A stretch of 64,000 bases of DNA, taken from Amblyornis subalaris (Eukaryota > Chordata > Aves > Passeriformes > Ptilonorhynchidae). The translations under genes and the position numbers were made by a program. Shown one piece after another: positions 1 through 12,812 of the stretch; within the stretch, counting starts at the first letter, position 1, and the number at the start of each line of letters is the position of its first letter. The notes beneath the pieces were generated by a model. That model did not search any database, was not told the origin of the DNA, and was given only the letters and a program-made list of their open reading frames with translations. Where the stretch lies: contig JACAXG010000032.1 in assembly GCA_018881555.1 (NCBI GenBank), forward strand, positions 880,837-944,836, in the 5' to 3' direction.

Positions 1-60
1 GGGGTACAACACAGGACCATGCTGGCTTGCCAAGTGCTGGAAAATTCTCCAGGACACAAG

Positions 61-395
61 GAATCATACAATCATCTAAGCTGGAAGAGACTTCCAAGAT
101 CATCGAGTCCAACCATTACCCCAGCACTGCCAAGCCCACCACTAAACCATGTCCCCAAGTGCCACATCTTCAGGTCTGTTAAATCTTTCCAGGGATGGTG
201 ACCGCACCACTCCCCTGGGCAGCCTGTTCCAGTGCTTAACAGCCCTCTCTGTAAAGAAATTTTTCCTAACGTCCAATCTAAACATCCCCTGGTACAACTT
301 GAGGCCATTTCCTCTTGTCTGTCACTCGTTACCTTGTAGAAGACACCGATCCCCCCCCGGCTCCAACCTCCTGCCGGGGAGTTGGAGAAAGCAAG
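61..395 (-). mobile_element. CR1 LINE fragment, 5'-truncated
   Basis: Antisense CR1 3' region. It begins with the degenerate CR1 tail (AATCATACAATCAT), then AGACTTCCAAGATCATCGAG and TCCAACC. It continues through the block for CACCACTAAACCATGTCCC, a GGGATGGTGACCGCACCAC segment and the CTGGGCAGCCTGTTCCAGTG segment, and ends near a C-run at about 350. This order is the reverse complement of the end of avian CR1 elements. No coding capacity remains. Short open frames on both strands here are repeat-derived. Confidence 0.9.
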
Positions 396-3350
396 GAAAG
401 TGAGGCTGTTTCTCTCCTTCTGCCACTCGAGGTAGCACTACACTGGTATTAAGCCTATGGTTTGGGAAGCATGAACAATATGTCATTATCACAACGAGAT
501 CTGCAAAACCACTTCAAGCAACTGTTTGTGGATCCCTGTGTATTTCTAAGTCCAAACATTTGTAAATCCATCCACACCAATAGGAAACACATGAGTCAGT
601 GACTATGACAGGCATATCACCACAGTTTTTACAGGAAGGCATAAAGATATCTCCTTTTTTAAATCAATATTTTAAATCAAAATTTCCTGAAGTAAATGAG
701 TAAAGCAAAGATTTTTATAAAAGAACCTACCCAAGTACTTAACTCTCCCTTCCACTATCTGCCCTTCTGAATGAAGGAGCAGGACACAAAATGGTTCTTT
801 TATTAACAAGGACTGACAGGTCAAGTTATACTCTTCTACCACTTATTATTACCACTACCTTATTTTAAAAAATCCGTATCCCAGGTTGCACAACATTAGA
901 AAATTTTTTTCATTTATACATAATTAAAACATCGGGTAAACTTTGAATATTTACCTCTTTGTTTTTATTTCCCCCCTTTTCTTCACTAGCTCACTGGCCA
1001 GAATAGAAATGTACAGGTATGGGTCCACTTCATTTGTTTGCAGACTGCTTCAGACTTACAGGTTAATTAATTCATAAGAACCAGAGTACGTGGTGTTCTT
1101 GGGAAGAGGGATATAATTACTGCATTTTAAGTTCTCCTGGAAAAATGNTAAAGTGGCAATTTTTTGTAGCTAATGTCTTTTCCTGCTGCTCATTCTGGCT
1201 GGAGGCATCCTCCTGTCTTTCCTGACTAGCATTCATCTGTTCCCTACTGAAAGGAGATAAAGGAGATGCCTCCTGTGAGATTGGGTGGGGAAGGAGTTGT
1301 GGTCCACAGGTGAAGCAGGGAAACACAAAAGACCTGGAATGCTCATTTTCCTAAGGATTTCACTTAATCAAATTATGACCAAATTGCAAGCCATTTCTAA
1401 CCACTAATTACCCACTGCCTGGAAACTATTTTGAACAAATGTAAATGTACAAAACCCGGTTGATGATAGCCTTGAAATGTAGATGCTGGGAAGTCTGTGA
1501 ACTTCAACAACTGTGGAGAAACAAAACCAGAGCTTCTTTTCATAACTTTGATCCTGTTCTAGAGGCAATACACAGGCACATGTAACGGATCTTTCCTTCC
1601 TCTCTATTTTNTTGCCAAGGATGCTCTTTGCAAACAGCACTGTAGCTACTCCACACTGTCTATCCTCTAGAATATATCAGATGTTATTTAAATAAATGCA
1701 TGCTAGAATTTTTCTACAGTGCCTCCTGGTAAACTGCAGCCATGAAGAGCCTACATTCAGACTGAAGGGGCCAAAGAAAGCTGAACTGAAGTCAAACAGA
1801 ACAACCCAGTCTCACCCTACAGCACCAGAGGCCGCAGGTTGGTGATGTAACAGATTAAATACCTAGAAGGGATGAAAGATCACAGATGTTTCCCCACCAA
1901 AACTTTAGCCTGCCTTAGCACTGGCTTCTTCTCCTTCTTTGAACCTTTCAGGAATGACTTGTCACTGTGTGTTGCACCACAGCAGTGCCACAGCTGAATC
2001 CATGACCCACCCATGGACAGGGGAAACAACCCCACAGATACTCTCAAGCAGTCCATGGCTCAAGGGAAACATGAAGGTAGAAATCATTCCCTTGAAAGCC
2101 ATGGAGGTTTTATGTTAAGTTTTCCCATACTGAGTTTTTAATCTGAAGGTCCTTATGGCCCTTTGCAGATTGAAATCATCAGGTTGTTTTCTGTAGACCA
2201 CAGTTCAAACTCCGATGGAGGTTCACATTTCCCATGTAGTTATCTAGTCCCTAGAGTCTCCATCACAAAATTTCTNCTCAAAAGCAAGACCCAAAGCTCA
2301 GGAATTCCATGAAAGAGAGGATGGAAGAGATGATTCCGCTCCTCAACTGCTTACCTTGTGACCAGGTCTTGAAACTATGACTGCCCAGAAATAAAATGTG
2401 TGCAAATTCAAAAGATAAACAGGACAAAACCACGACACAGACAAGCTACATCCATTCATCAGTAAAACAAAAGAAAATATGGATGAAGCAGGACTTTTCT
2501 TTCCTGAGCTCCTGTTTGGAATCTGCTTTTTCTTCCAGGGTCAACAAAACCTCCAGTTTCAAACTTTTGCATATATGCTTTAAGAATTAGCATGCTGTGA
2601 GGTCTCTCTACAGACAGCACATGCTTTCTCAAGCAACATGTACAGCAGAAAGTCATGGGGACTTTTTCCACCCTTGCCTCATTATTAACACAAAGCAGTC
2701 ACATAGAGCTTTTCAATTTTCCAGCACACCACAAGCAAGAAGGAATGAAACCTCTGAGAGATGGCTTTGAGGTAGCACCCCCATTCTGCAATTGGGTAAG
2801 ATGACCTTCCTTGTGTCATAGATGTTGGACTGGTGGAGGTCACAGGCTTCCCTGCTCTTCCAGATGCACTTGGTCTCCTTCTCAGATCCACAGTGGTCCT
2901 GTGGGGCACATTAGGTCCCAAGAAGCCACTGCAATAGGGATATAATTTAGGGTGCTTGCATCAAGCTGTGCTTTTGCTTTTTGAAATAAGTCTAGGCTGT
3001 CCAGGAGACATGGAAAGGCAATGTAGGAAGTTTTATGTCCACAAAGCGGCTTCTTTTCAATAGGTACTTCTTCATATCTTTGCCTGCATTCCTGTATTTC
3101 ACAGAAAAAAACCTTCATTCCTTCCTCCCTAGGTCAAGTTGTCTTTTGCTGGTTGCTGTATGCTTTCACTTTGTCTCTGAGCAGATTCAAACTATGTGAT
3201 CTCTGCCATGAGGGGAAAGAATCAAAGGTCAAGAAAGCTCTAGTGGTGTTTCTGTAGCAGTGAGTTCTGTAGTAATGAACATTTCAGGACACAAGCACAG
3301 GTTCTGGAACTTTACCATCTGTGCTATTACACAGCTATCTCACAAGATTT
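396..3350. other. Anonymous non-coding DNA
   Basis: No exon, RNA gene or classifiable repeat was recognised. The stretch is AT-rich between about 630 and 1000, with poly-T and poly-A runs, and closer to average composition afterwards. Open frames here (for example 2882-3118 on the minus strand) have no recognisable domain and no convincing paired splice sites. Confidence 0.5.
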
Positions 3351-3353
3351 GTG

Positions 3354-3432
3354 CTCGAGCATTAGAACAGGCTGCCCAGGGAATTGGTGGAATCACCATC
3401 CCTGGAAGTCTTCAAAAAGAGATTTTAGTCCA
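3354..3432 (+). mobile_element. CR1 LINE internal fragment
   Basis: Sense-orientation CR1 segment: AGAACAGGCTGCCCAGGGAA followed by GGTGGAATCACCATCCCTGG and AAGTCTTCAAAAAGAG. This is the well-known block that precedes the 3' end of avian CR1. Both ends are truncated. Confidence 0.8.
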
Positions 3433-5590
3433 AGCCCACTGGTGCCCACCCAGATAAGAGTCATAAACCTGCATGCCTCAAGAGCATGGGAAAGGNGAAC
3501 CACTGGAGCACTCAGTGTCTGCAGACACAGGTGCCTCAACCTTCCTAAAATTTCCCTCCAACGTCCTCTGTGGCCACCAGACATCAGCACTTTGTCCCAA
3601 GCACCTATGTCAGAGGGGGAGATGATTTGTTATCCATCTCCCCACGAATGTTTGCAACACATACTCCCTTCAGAGTAGGGAACCTATTTGTCTGATTCTG
3701 GAATCCACTTGGACTACTTTGACAGCACCATTTACACTTGCTTTAAGGATATTTTATATACTCAGGAGGGGGTAAAAGCAGCTGGGTGTGCCTGAGATTT
3801 TGGTCCCACAAAATCACCACCTTTCCTTTAACTGCTATTATCACACAAAATGGGAATAGCAAATGTTTCAGAGAACAAACCGTACCCGTTCAGGGCAAAT
3901 GGGTGCAGAGGCTTTATCATTGTTGCAATGCCAGGAAAATGAACAAATTTGCCCCCTGGGTTGAAGCTAAAGGAACAAAATTCTTGAGCCCTGCCTAAAA
4001 TCACATGGGTCTGTTTGGCTCGTCTGATGTTGTTCCACAGTGATTCACAAGCACTGCTCTGCCTTGCTGTGTGATGCTTGGCAGCCAGCTGCACAGGCAA
4101 AGCTGTGCAGAGAGCAAACCAGGGCCCTGATGCATACTTTTTCTTTTTTTTTTCCTTGCAAGCAAGCTCCTGCCTCAGAGACAGCTCTAGAATACTACAT
4201 AACATGCAAGGTCTGGAGAGAAAGAGCAAGTATTTAGTGTTGTTGGAAAATAAAGCCAGATTGCACGGCCTGATAGCCGTATGATCCCCTTCTAACATGC
4301 ATCATTTCTCTTAGTAACAACAGGCAGTGCCTCACACACTGCTTTGCAAATAACGATTAAGGTCGAGAATACTTCTCCAGATTGTAGCCTGTCCTTTGCA
4401 CCTGCAAAACCTGAGTTATGGAAAGTTGACTTGAGGCCACATTTAATAAAAGCCTTACCCAGGTGTCACAATAGCAAACCTGCGNCCAACCCACCCAGCA
4501 GCATGACCTGGAGCACTTATTTTAAGTGTTGAGGCACCCAGCAGAGTCCGAGGGAGAGCACTGAATTTCTGAAGAGTGACTCAGAACCCGCACTGCATGC
4601 GTAGGGTCCAAGGAGACAGGGTGTCTGTGCAGGGCAATTAGGTGTTCCCTCGTGTGCCGAGTGAGGAACTGCTGAGAGCCAGCCAGCTGGAAACACCAGG
4701 GATACGTCTGAATAGGCACCTGACTCCTGGCTTGCTCCTCTCAGAAGCTGGCTGACATGGCACGGAAGCCTTTCCTAAACGTCAGCTGGAATTTCTCACG
4801 AGTGGTGCATGAGACATTCACCACCTGGCACAGCATCCTCCTGAAGGACAGGTGATGCAGACCCACGCNGGGAAGCACAAGCTGAAGGTGGAGGTTGACT
4901 TTAATACAGCCACGGCGCCCTGGGTGTACTGGGAAGGGTTTCTGCTGCCACTGTTGCTGTCATTACATGAAACTTGTGTTTTGAAGCAGTTTGTCAGGAA
5001 GCATTAGCATGCCTGGCAGGTTTGCCTAGCCTGGGCTTCTTCAAGTAAGCAAACAGAAGGGAGGGAATTCCCAATTTTGCATGTTTAAACAGCAAGACTG
5101 AAAGCTATTTAGACTCCTGCTGACCAAATCTCAGGCCTTGCAGGCTCAGTGCTGTTCAAGCCTCCTTAGCAGGCTGAAGAGCACCTGTCTGACTTCTGAA
5201 TGGCAGCACAGAAAGAAAACACTTACAGAGCTCCACAAGGAAAAAAAAAAGGAAGGAAGGAGGACTCGGTGATCACTCTCTGCTTCCACCCCCTGCTCAT
5301 GGGAGAGAGATAAGGGATCTTCCCTACACTTTGGGCATATCTTTACCCCGTCATTCCTGTGCACACCTGGCACCACACACTGCTGAGACATTCATGCCAC
5401 CATTGCCCCCAGGAGCACGTTTTGTACTTGCTCTGGAATCCAAATCTACTAAATACACATTCATCTAATTGTAACCATTGTATCAAGGAGAGGAAAAGAA
5501 TTAAGAAACTTCAGCTTACAACCCGCCAACTATTCCAAAAATCAGACCTCTGTGGATAGTAAACAGTGAGATACAACAAAACAGGAGTCA
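3433..5590. other. Anonymous non-coding DNA
   Basis: No secure feature. Two short overlapping open frames at 4745-5007 with splice-like boundaries are described as a finding but not annotated as a gene. The 156-codon minus-strand frame at 3828-4298 runs through a low-complexity T/A run and has no recognisable domain. Confidence 0.45.
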
Positions 5591-5599
5591 GAGGAATTG

Positions 5600-5995
5600 G
5601 AGTCTTTCATGGTCACTGATGTAGTAAATCAGCACTGCAGTTAAACACAGACAAATGCAGTGTAAAGTAATATATCTGAGGGAAATGACTGGACTTGCAA
5701 GCATATATTTAAATGTGACATTCATGCAGTACACTAGCCAGGAAAATGAGGCTGATTTCACTAAAGAAAAATAAATCTCTGAAGACTACACAGTCCATGG
5801 ATACATTAATTAAAATGAAGAAGAAAAAAAAAAGTAGTCCAAGCATAATTTAGGCTATGTTAGAGAGGAATCACAGTGATGAGTAAAATAAAAGAAGCAC
5901 AGGATACATTTTGTTAAGTTAGTGAAATAGATCTGGATGGGAAACTCCAGAAGACTATCTTACAGGTAGTGTGTCAAGTACCAGTGAGAATATGT
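5600..5995 (+). mobile_element. Ancient, decayed CR1-like LINE fragment
   Basis: The stretch with AACACAGACAAATGCAGTGT, then a GTAATATATCTGAGGGAAATG-like segment and TCTCTGAAGACTACACAGTC, follows the order of the 3' part of ORF2 in old CR1/L3-type LINEs of sauropsids. There, a segment on recording the message level is followed by one ending 'TCTCTGAAGACATCC'. Divergence is high and all frames are broken. The orientation and family are inferred from this remembered order of blocks, not from an alignment. Confidence 0.45.
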
Positions 5996-8900
5996 CAGCT
6001 TCAGCTGCAGTCTCCATCCTTAGTACTGGGCCTGATGACCAAGAATCAAATTCAGATCTAATTAGCAAGCTCCCTGTATATATTTAAGATAGAACCTGAA
6101 TATTTAAATTATGGCCACTTCAGATGTTCTCAACTTTCCACTGCACCAGTCCCTATAGAAACAACCCCCACTCAAGGACAGGCAAAGAGAAGGGAACACA
6201 GATTGGTGGTCTTTGCATTGCCAGTAGTCAGTGAGGGAGGAAAACACTGAATTATCGTGGTCACAGNGGAAATCAGAGGCCAGATCTGTGTTTTTTTCAT
6301 AACCACAGAACACCTCTGAGAACTCTGCAAACTGCAAAGACATATTTGCTCCAGTGAAAACCAGCTTCTGCTTGTGTGGGAGGGGACAGACTGCTCCATG
6401 CTCCTCAGGTTAAGAGCAAACTAATTCTGGCCAAGGACACTGGAGGAAAACTCCTTGTTTTTAGCAAAGCCATGGTTCTGCAATGGTGCAAATGGCCTGG
6501 GATGCACTCAGAGACCCATCCCCAGTGAAATGCTGAGAACTTCCATCAGGAAGATGAGGTCCAAACAGCTTGAGCTGTGATCCCCACCAGTGGCTCTCTG
6601 GAAATCAGGTATCTCAGGGCAAACGCCACAATGCTGACCTTCCTCAGAGGCCAAATTTGTTCTCAGCAGAGAAAGAAAACCTCTCACAGCTGCCAGATTA
6701 AGCTGATCAAGAACTAACAAGAACTGGAGAAGCAACAGGAGTGGCCTCCTCCACTCTGCCTCCAGAGAAAAATCTGGCTTTTATTACAAAATTCCAGCCT
6801 GGAGCTTCCTCCCACAGGATAGACCAAGGAGGCCCAGACTTGCACAAATTAACCAAAAATAACACTTCCAGGGAGGGAGAGGATGATTGAGGGAATTGCA
6901 GATGGGATACAGAGGCCTCTCACCTCCTTCTCACCAGTTCAAGTCCAGAAGAAGTCAGGAGGAAGGAGAGAAAGCCTCTGACTTCGAGAAGTTTGTTGTC
7001 CTTAGCTGATTTACTGGGAAGCAAATGCCTGCCACAACCACCATCACATCAGGCAGCCCCAAGCCAGTGGACAGAAAAAAAAAACTGTCCTTCCCATCCC
7101 CACAATAATCCATTTCAAAGGGCTGAGAGCCACATGTGGCAAGGCTCAGACTGACAGCAACCTTCAGGCTCCACCAGCAAATATGTTTAAAAATAGCCCA
7201 AACAAACAGGATTCTGTTTGGGGAGGGAAGGAGGCAGGCACCTTTTTGGCTACGTTTGGCCAGCAGCAGGGATACAGTCTGGTTGATCCTGACCGTCCCC
7301 ACTAGACATCCTCAGTGCTATGGCAATGTCCCGTAAACAGAGCAGGGATCAGCAGCTCCCTGGAGCAAGGAGGCAGCGCTGTCCTCAGGTAGTGGCAATG
7401 CATTAGAAGAAGGAAAACAGGACATTTGTGCAGGCGAGCTGAAGACTCACTAGAGCGTGTAAATGTTACCTAAATTTGTGCATCAGCATTTAAATACCAC
7501 AAGAACTGGAGCTGGAGCTAAACAAGAGCAAAGCGGATGAACGCGGTGTGTCTGATTCAGCCTGGGGAGACAGGGAAGCACAGGGAGTTGGGAAGCACCC
7601 ACAAACTGGGCCAAGGCTACCCCAAACACTGCTGCTGTTCCCGGGAGAACCCTGTGAGAAACTAAAGCAGATGGCAGCCAACAAGCTGGTGGGCAGCCCG
7701 AGAGCATCCTCGGAGCANCCTCGGGCCAGACAGGGAGCACCACACCAAGCTCAAGCACCGAAGCAGGAGAGAGCAGCTCAGAGAAAAGGGCCACCAGGAC
7801 CATGAGAAGCCATCAGTGATGAGAGGTCTCTCCTGGAGGTCTCAGTGGCAATCATGGGCTTGTGGAGGTGCAGAGGGATCTGGCTCAGGGNTGAGAAGGA
7901 ACACAGACCCACTGTTACAAAGCAGGACTTGTTTGCCCTGCCCTTGTGCAAGACGCAAAGGGGGAAGGGAAGCACATGCTCACCCCACCTTCTTGCCACC
8001 TTCTTCACAACCTGTGGCCTCCTACAATACTGGTTCCCCCACAGTGGAGTGGCTGTGGAAAGAGGCTTTACTCAAGGTAGTACTTTGGTGAGGTAACCTA
8101 AGACAACAGGATTAAACTGAAACAGACAATTTATGTTGTGCAACAGGAAATATTTCCAGACGGTAAAGTCTGTTGAGCTCCAGAGCACTTTCCCAAGGTA
8201 AGCAGCAGAACTGGAATGGCCATCCCTTGACTCATCTGTCAAGGCTACACGAGCACTGTGTGGTGTGGAGAACACGCTCGCACAGGGAGAGACAGGACAA
8301 GGACCCCGAGTTTGCTGCTTTTACAGCAGTTCCATGTAAAAGCAGGGACCCAANGTTTGCTTTTATGCAGAACAAGTTTTCATTAACAGAAGAGAAAGCT
8401 GGGATTTAGGGCAAGCAAAAAAGCCAAACAAAGGCCACAAAGGTCTTGGTTGTACTCGAGACCCTTCAATTCCCACCAGAGCTCACCCTGAGTGGGTTTC
8501 TCGTGTCTTGCTTTCTCCTTCGCAAGTGTCAGAAAAAAGTAAATATTAAGGGACTGATCCTTACCTGCCCTCCACTGCTGTAAATCAGAAATAATGTCAC
8601 TGAAATCAGCAGTGATGTCAGCAAAGTGGGTTCACATTTAAATCCAAAAAAAATTAAGGATGAAATTATGTTCATCTTCCAATATAGCACACATAGGTAA
8701 GATTTTAGGATAGTTTAGAAACTGACTCTCAAAAACTGCATTTGAGGCAGAGGTTCATCTCTCAACAGCTGTATATACGGGTGGATTTCTAAAGGACTTG
8801 GGGTCCTATCCCCCATTCAAGCACCCACAGCAGCCCCTGAAGCACAGTTAGCCCCCCAGTCGCGTTGCACAGGCAGTGATTCCATTCACCTCAGAGCGGA

Positions 8901-10380
8901 CTTGCCTGTTGGACCCTTGCAAAAATGCCAGTCTGTCACCCCATCTCCTTTCACATGGAGAAATANAGAGCACAGCTCCAGGTAAATGCTGTTTCTTAGG
9001 CTCCCAAGAGGTGCTGGGAGCAACTTCTGCTACAGTTTCTCTCCTCCCTCTGTTACATGAGCTCATTACTCTCTTGGCTATGTCTCTGCTAGTAAACTAA
9101 CCCGTGCCAGAGCCCATTCTTCAGCCCTGAAGCCAATTGGCACGGCCTGACGCCTACATGTTATTAAACTCTCTTACACTCTGAAACAAGGTGGCCCCAT
9201 CCAAACTGCCTGTTGGAGTGTCCCGGCCCTTCCTAAACCCCAGCAACACCCAGAAGCTGTCTCAGATAAGCCACGTGTATCACCAGTGTGGTAGCACGGA
9301 CCCTCAACACCAGCTCACTAGTACATGTATAAGCCAGCTGTGAGAATACTGAAAGCGAATACTTTTTGATAAATCCTTAAGGAGTAGCACAGCACTCGGA
9401 ACGGGTCTGGGAGACTGGAAGACCCAAAAAAGGACTTCCTACTCAACTGGATTTTTAAAAAAAAAAAGTAGCATTCAGGCTTTCATATAGGAACTGTGAA
9501 ACAAACTTTGAGCTTTTACCTAGAAAGTGACTCCAGGCAAAGCTGTCAGTGATGTCTCCTGGGTCCCCCATTGCTTATGGCAGCAAGACAAGGGGTGCCA
9601 AGGCTGAACAGGGAGCTTGAACTTTCCCCAGCCTTGGGAGGTGATGTGCCTCAGCTGGAGGCAGGGGAGAGGGACTGATGTGCTCAGGGTGAGCCCAAAG
9701 CCCCCTTCCTATGTTCCCATCTTGTACCTTCTTCCAACCCTTTCCCACTGGGGAAGGGGGGACAAAGAGGACTCAACTGCCAAACTAGCAGAAAACGAGA
9801 GGGAGTTGAGGGAGCAACACGAATCAAGCACTGACCAGGAGGTGAACACACTGTGCAAAAAGTCTCAGGATCATTTTTCCCGGGGCCAACTCCAAGGCTT
9901 TTATTGCCCCACTTATAATTAGCTGGTAAATATTGTACATACAATTGACCTTTCTAAATGCTGCTGAGTAGCTGGAGGTGTTGGGGGCTAATCCTGCCTG
10001 TGAAGACCTGGGATTGAGCAGCACTGACTTTATCTGCCAGTGTGTAATGCTCTGCAAGCGCTTCTTTTCCCTCGCTTACTGACACGTTGAGATTTACTGC
10101 CCGGTGTCAGTGAGTTCAAGAAAGCCTTTTAACTCTGAGAGCTCCGGGAACCGGCTCCAGCACATGCTTCGGGATTTATCCATCAGTTTGTTACGCCTTG
10201 TTTGTCCAAGAAACAGTCAAGACTGAACGAGTCAGGAATGACAGGAATAGTACATGAAGTCACAGTTGCTCCACTTTAAAGCACAAGCATTTGTGTCTTT
10301 TTCCTACTAAATATATGTGCATTCAGCGAGCAAATAAGGCAATGGCAGAGGAAAGGCACCACAGGCAGGATTTTACAGAT
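5996..10380. other. Anonymous non-coding DNA
   Basis: No gene seen. Purine-rich and C-rich patches occur and GC content rises slightly after 6.5 kb. A short old repeat is listed separately at 8575-8642. Open frames such as 6955-7302 on the minus strand and 9617-9922 on the plus strand have no recognisable domain. Confidence 0.45.
8575..8642. repeat. Possible ancient sauropsid interspersed repeat
   Basis: The string TGCTGTAAATCAGAAATAAT followed by GTCACTGAAATCAG resembles an old interspersed repeat seen in turtle, crocodile and bird DNA, with the form 'TGTAAATCAGGAGTAACTCC' plus 'ACTGAAGTCAATGG'. I cannot name the family. The match is short and decayed. It also explains the apparent minus-strand open frame ending at a GTAAGG splice-like site. 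Confidence 0.35.
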
Positions 10381-10729
10381 GCCAGCTGAGTTGTGCCCGC
10401 TCCTCCAGGCGAGTGTAACACAGATTCCCGCAAGTATCAGCCCTTTCTAGTCAGAAAAGCAATCGCCGGGACTGTGCACACTCATAAACCCGTGAACGCT
10501 GCCGCAAGCCAGCCCTGGGAAAAACCTGCGAACGCTGAACTGAAGCTAAAAGACAAACACATAAGAGAAAACGCTGAGCAGCCCCTGCTGTTTCCCTCAC
10601 CTCCGCTCACTCCCTGCCGGTTTCTGTACATCCCCATGCTGCTTTCCCCCTCTGTCACACAGCCCTTTTTTCCGTCAGTCACATCAAGCCACCAGCGCCT
10701 GCAAAACAGGACCAATGCCAGCCCTCGCA

Positions 10730-11800
10730 GCTGACCTGTCCTGTGGAGTGAGACGCACACCGGGGTCCCGTCCCTTCCCCGTCCCCCGCAGCCCCTCGCC
10801 CACCCAAACACCCACCGCCAGCATCCCACGGCCGCCCCGCTTCCGACCACCTGCACGGGCAGGACCGCGGCGGCGAAGTTTGCAGGAGAAGGATGTGTTT
10901 GCTCTCACCGCCTCAGGTTCCCAGCAGCCTGGCAAGTACAGCGAGCTGCGTGGAGAGAAGAAAGTTGTTCCAGCCTTCGGTTTCTTGGCGTTCCTGGCAG
11001 CGGGTCGGGAGCTGAGCCCGTGGGGACGGCAGGAGCAGGAATGCGGCGTGACAGGCGAGAGCGTGAGGTGTGCCCAGCACTGTCACATCCTCCCCAAAAG
11101 CCGCCGGCCGGCAGGGAAGGAGGGAGGGCGGGCGGGCGCCCTGCGCGTCTGCGGGAGGATCGGAGCGCGGAGCGAGCGCGGGAGCGACTGTCGGGGAGGG
11201 CAGCAACAGGAAATGACACAGAAACTTCACCAGGCTCCAATCCAAACTTGGCCCCTGACATGAAAGAAAGGGGAGGCAATTGGGGAGGCAAGGGGGGGTA
11301 GAGAAATTTTTCCCCCTCATTAACTAGCGTAAAAATCTGCTGACTGGGAAAAAAAAAAAAAACATCACTGTGACAAGTTTTATTAAGGCATGGAATGAAG
11401 GGGGATGGGGTGGGGGATTCCCATCCCAGTTTATTTATTTGAGCGGGAGTGGCGTGACGATGTTAGACACAGCCAAAATGCCATTTTCAGCAGTTTCCTG
11501 GCTTTTGTAAGCGCCTGGAGGGCTCCAGCGTGTGCCTGAGGGGAGCAGGAGGAGCAAGGTCCCCGCTGCACCCTGTGGGGCGGCTGCTGCCTCGAGAGCC
11601 CGGACAGTTCTGCCCGGGAGTGCAGGGAGTCGCTCCGAAATGCGGCGCTGCCCGCAGCTCCCAGCGCCGGGCACAGCGCAGGGGACGGGCCGGGGCTGCC
11701 GGGTGCTGTGCCCAGCCTGGAGAGGGGAGCACACGGCCCCGGACACACCTCGGGGACAGGGCGAGCGGCAGCCCGGGCACCGGCGAGACGTGGCGATGGC
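10730..11800. promoter_or_regulatory. CpG island, probable promoter and first-exon region
   Basis: GC content and CpG density jump sharply here, with GC-box-like strings such as GGGCGGGCGGGCG around 11127 and many CCGCCC/GGGCGG motifs, against an AT-rich background. Within it, the minus strand carries a strong splice-donor match, CTGAGGCG|GTGAGAGC, with the last exonic base at 10909. This fits a 5' non-coding exon of a leftward gene starting near 11.2 kb, where TTTCCTGTTGC (ETS-like) lies just upstream. G-rich runs at about 11400-11417 and 11291-11297 could form G-quadruplexes. Long open frames on both strands result from few stop codons in GC-rich DNA, so I choose none. The gene served is not identifiable. 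Confidence 0.7.
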
Positions 11801-11904
11801 AGGACCCACAGAAATGGAAAATCACACTGGGCGTGCGGTCAAACCTTTGCTTCCTTGGATGCAAGAAACTGCCTTGATTGAACAANGTTGGATGGATACT
11901 TAAG

Positions 11905-12195
11905 AATCATAGAATCATAAAATCATCAAGTTTGAAAAAGACCTTGAAGGTCATCGAGTCCAACCAGCAACACTATGTTCACCACTAAACCACACTACCA
12001 ACTACCACATCTACACAATTTTTGACCATTTCCAAGGATGGTGACTCCACCACATCCCTGAGCAACCTGTTCCAATGCCTGATCAGCCTTCCAGTGAAGA
12101 AGTTTTTCCTGATANCCAATCTAATGGATTTTCTAATAACAAATAATCTGTTGGGATTATTTTCCTAATATCCACTCTAACCCTCCAGCAAGGCA
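11905..12195 (-). mobile_element. CR1 LINE 3'-end fragment
   Basis: This starts with AATCATAGAATCATAAAATC and continues with AAAGACCTTGAAGGTCATCG and TCCAACC. Next come CACTAAACCACA, AAGGATGGTGACTCCACCAC, GAGCAACCTGTTCCAATGCC and the TTTTTCCTGATANCCAATCT segment. A second short CCTAATATCCACTCTAACCC block at 12159-12178 suggests internal rearrangement. It sits just beyond the CpG island. Confidence 0.9.
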
Positions 12196-12812
12196 AATTC
12201 TCTGAACACCTCTCTACTTGCTGGGTGCAAGGGGACACCAGCTATTGAACTGGATGGCAGTTTTTAAAGCATCCTTTAGACCTGACACCTAAAACATGAC
12301 CTCACAGGCAGCTCAGTCCTAGCTTGACATCAGGCTCTCTGCAAATCCTCACCTGCCCTTGCAGTAGCCAGTACCATAACCTCTATGATATGAGACCGGG
12401 GGACTTTGTAAGGGGTCCTTATCTTCCTGATTTGCTCCCCACACCACTGCTGAAAGGTGGATGAGATGCCCACACAATAGGTCACTGTAGACTGGGTCAA
12501 ATGGAAACTTCACTTGGGAGAAGCTGTATCATTCCTCATCCTGCTCAAAGGTGTCCTAGAAGATATAATAAACTGTAGGGACAGTTGAAACCCAAGTATA
12601 AGTACAGATTCAACTCTTTCCCAGAAAGGAAATATAAACATAGCCATTATAGCCACAAATATTAAAGTAGTGGGTGGGTTTTTTTCTAAAAATTGGGCTT
12701 TTTCAGGCTAAAAATGGCCTCTCTGAGACTTCTGCATTCTCCAATGAGTTTTATAGGAATATATATTCTCACTAAAATAAAAATTTTAAAATATTTCTAT
12801 TTAATGGGGATG
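12196..12812. other. Anonymous non-coding DNA
   Basis: AT-rich toward the right, with no exon or recognised repeat. Confidence 0.5.

Noticed and set aside
3828..4298. 156-codon minus-strand frame
   Set aside because: Passes through a poly-lysine-coding T/A run and shows no domain.
10715..11903. Several frames of 80-182 codons on both strands
   Set aside because: They coincide with the CpG island; stop codons are rare in GC-rich DNA and frames overlap on both strands without domains.
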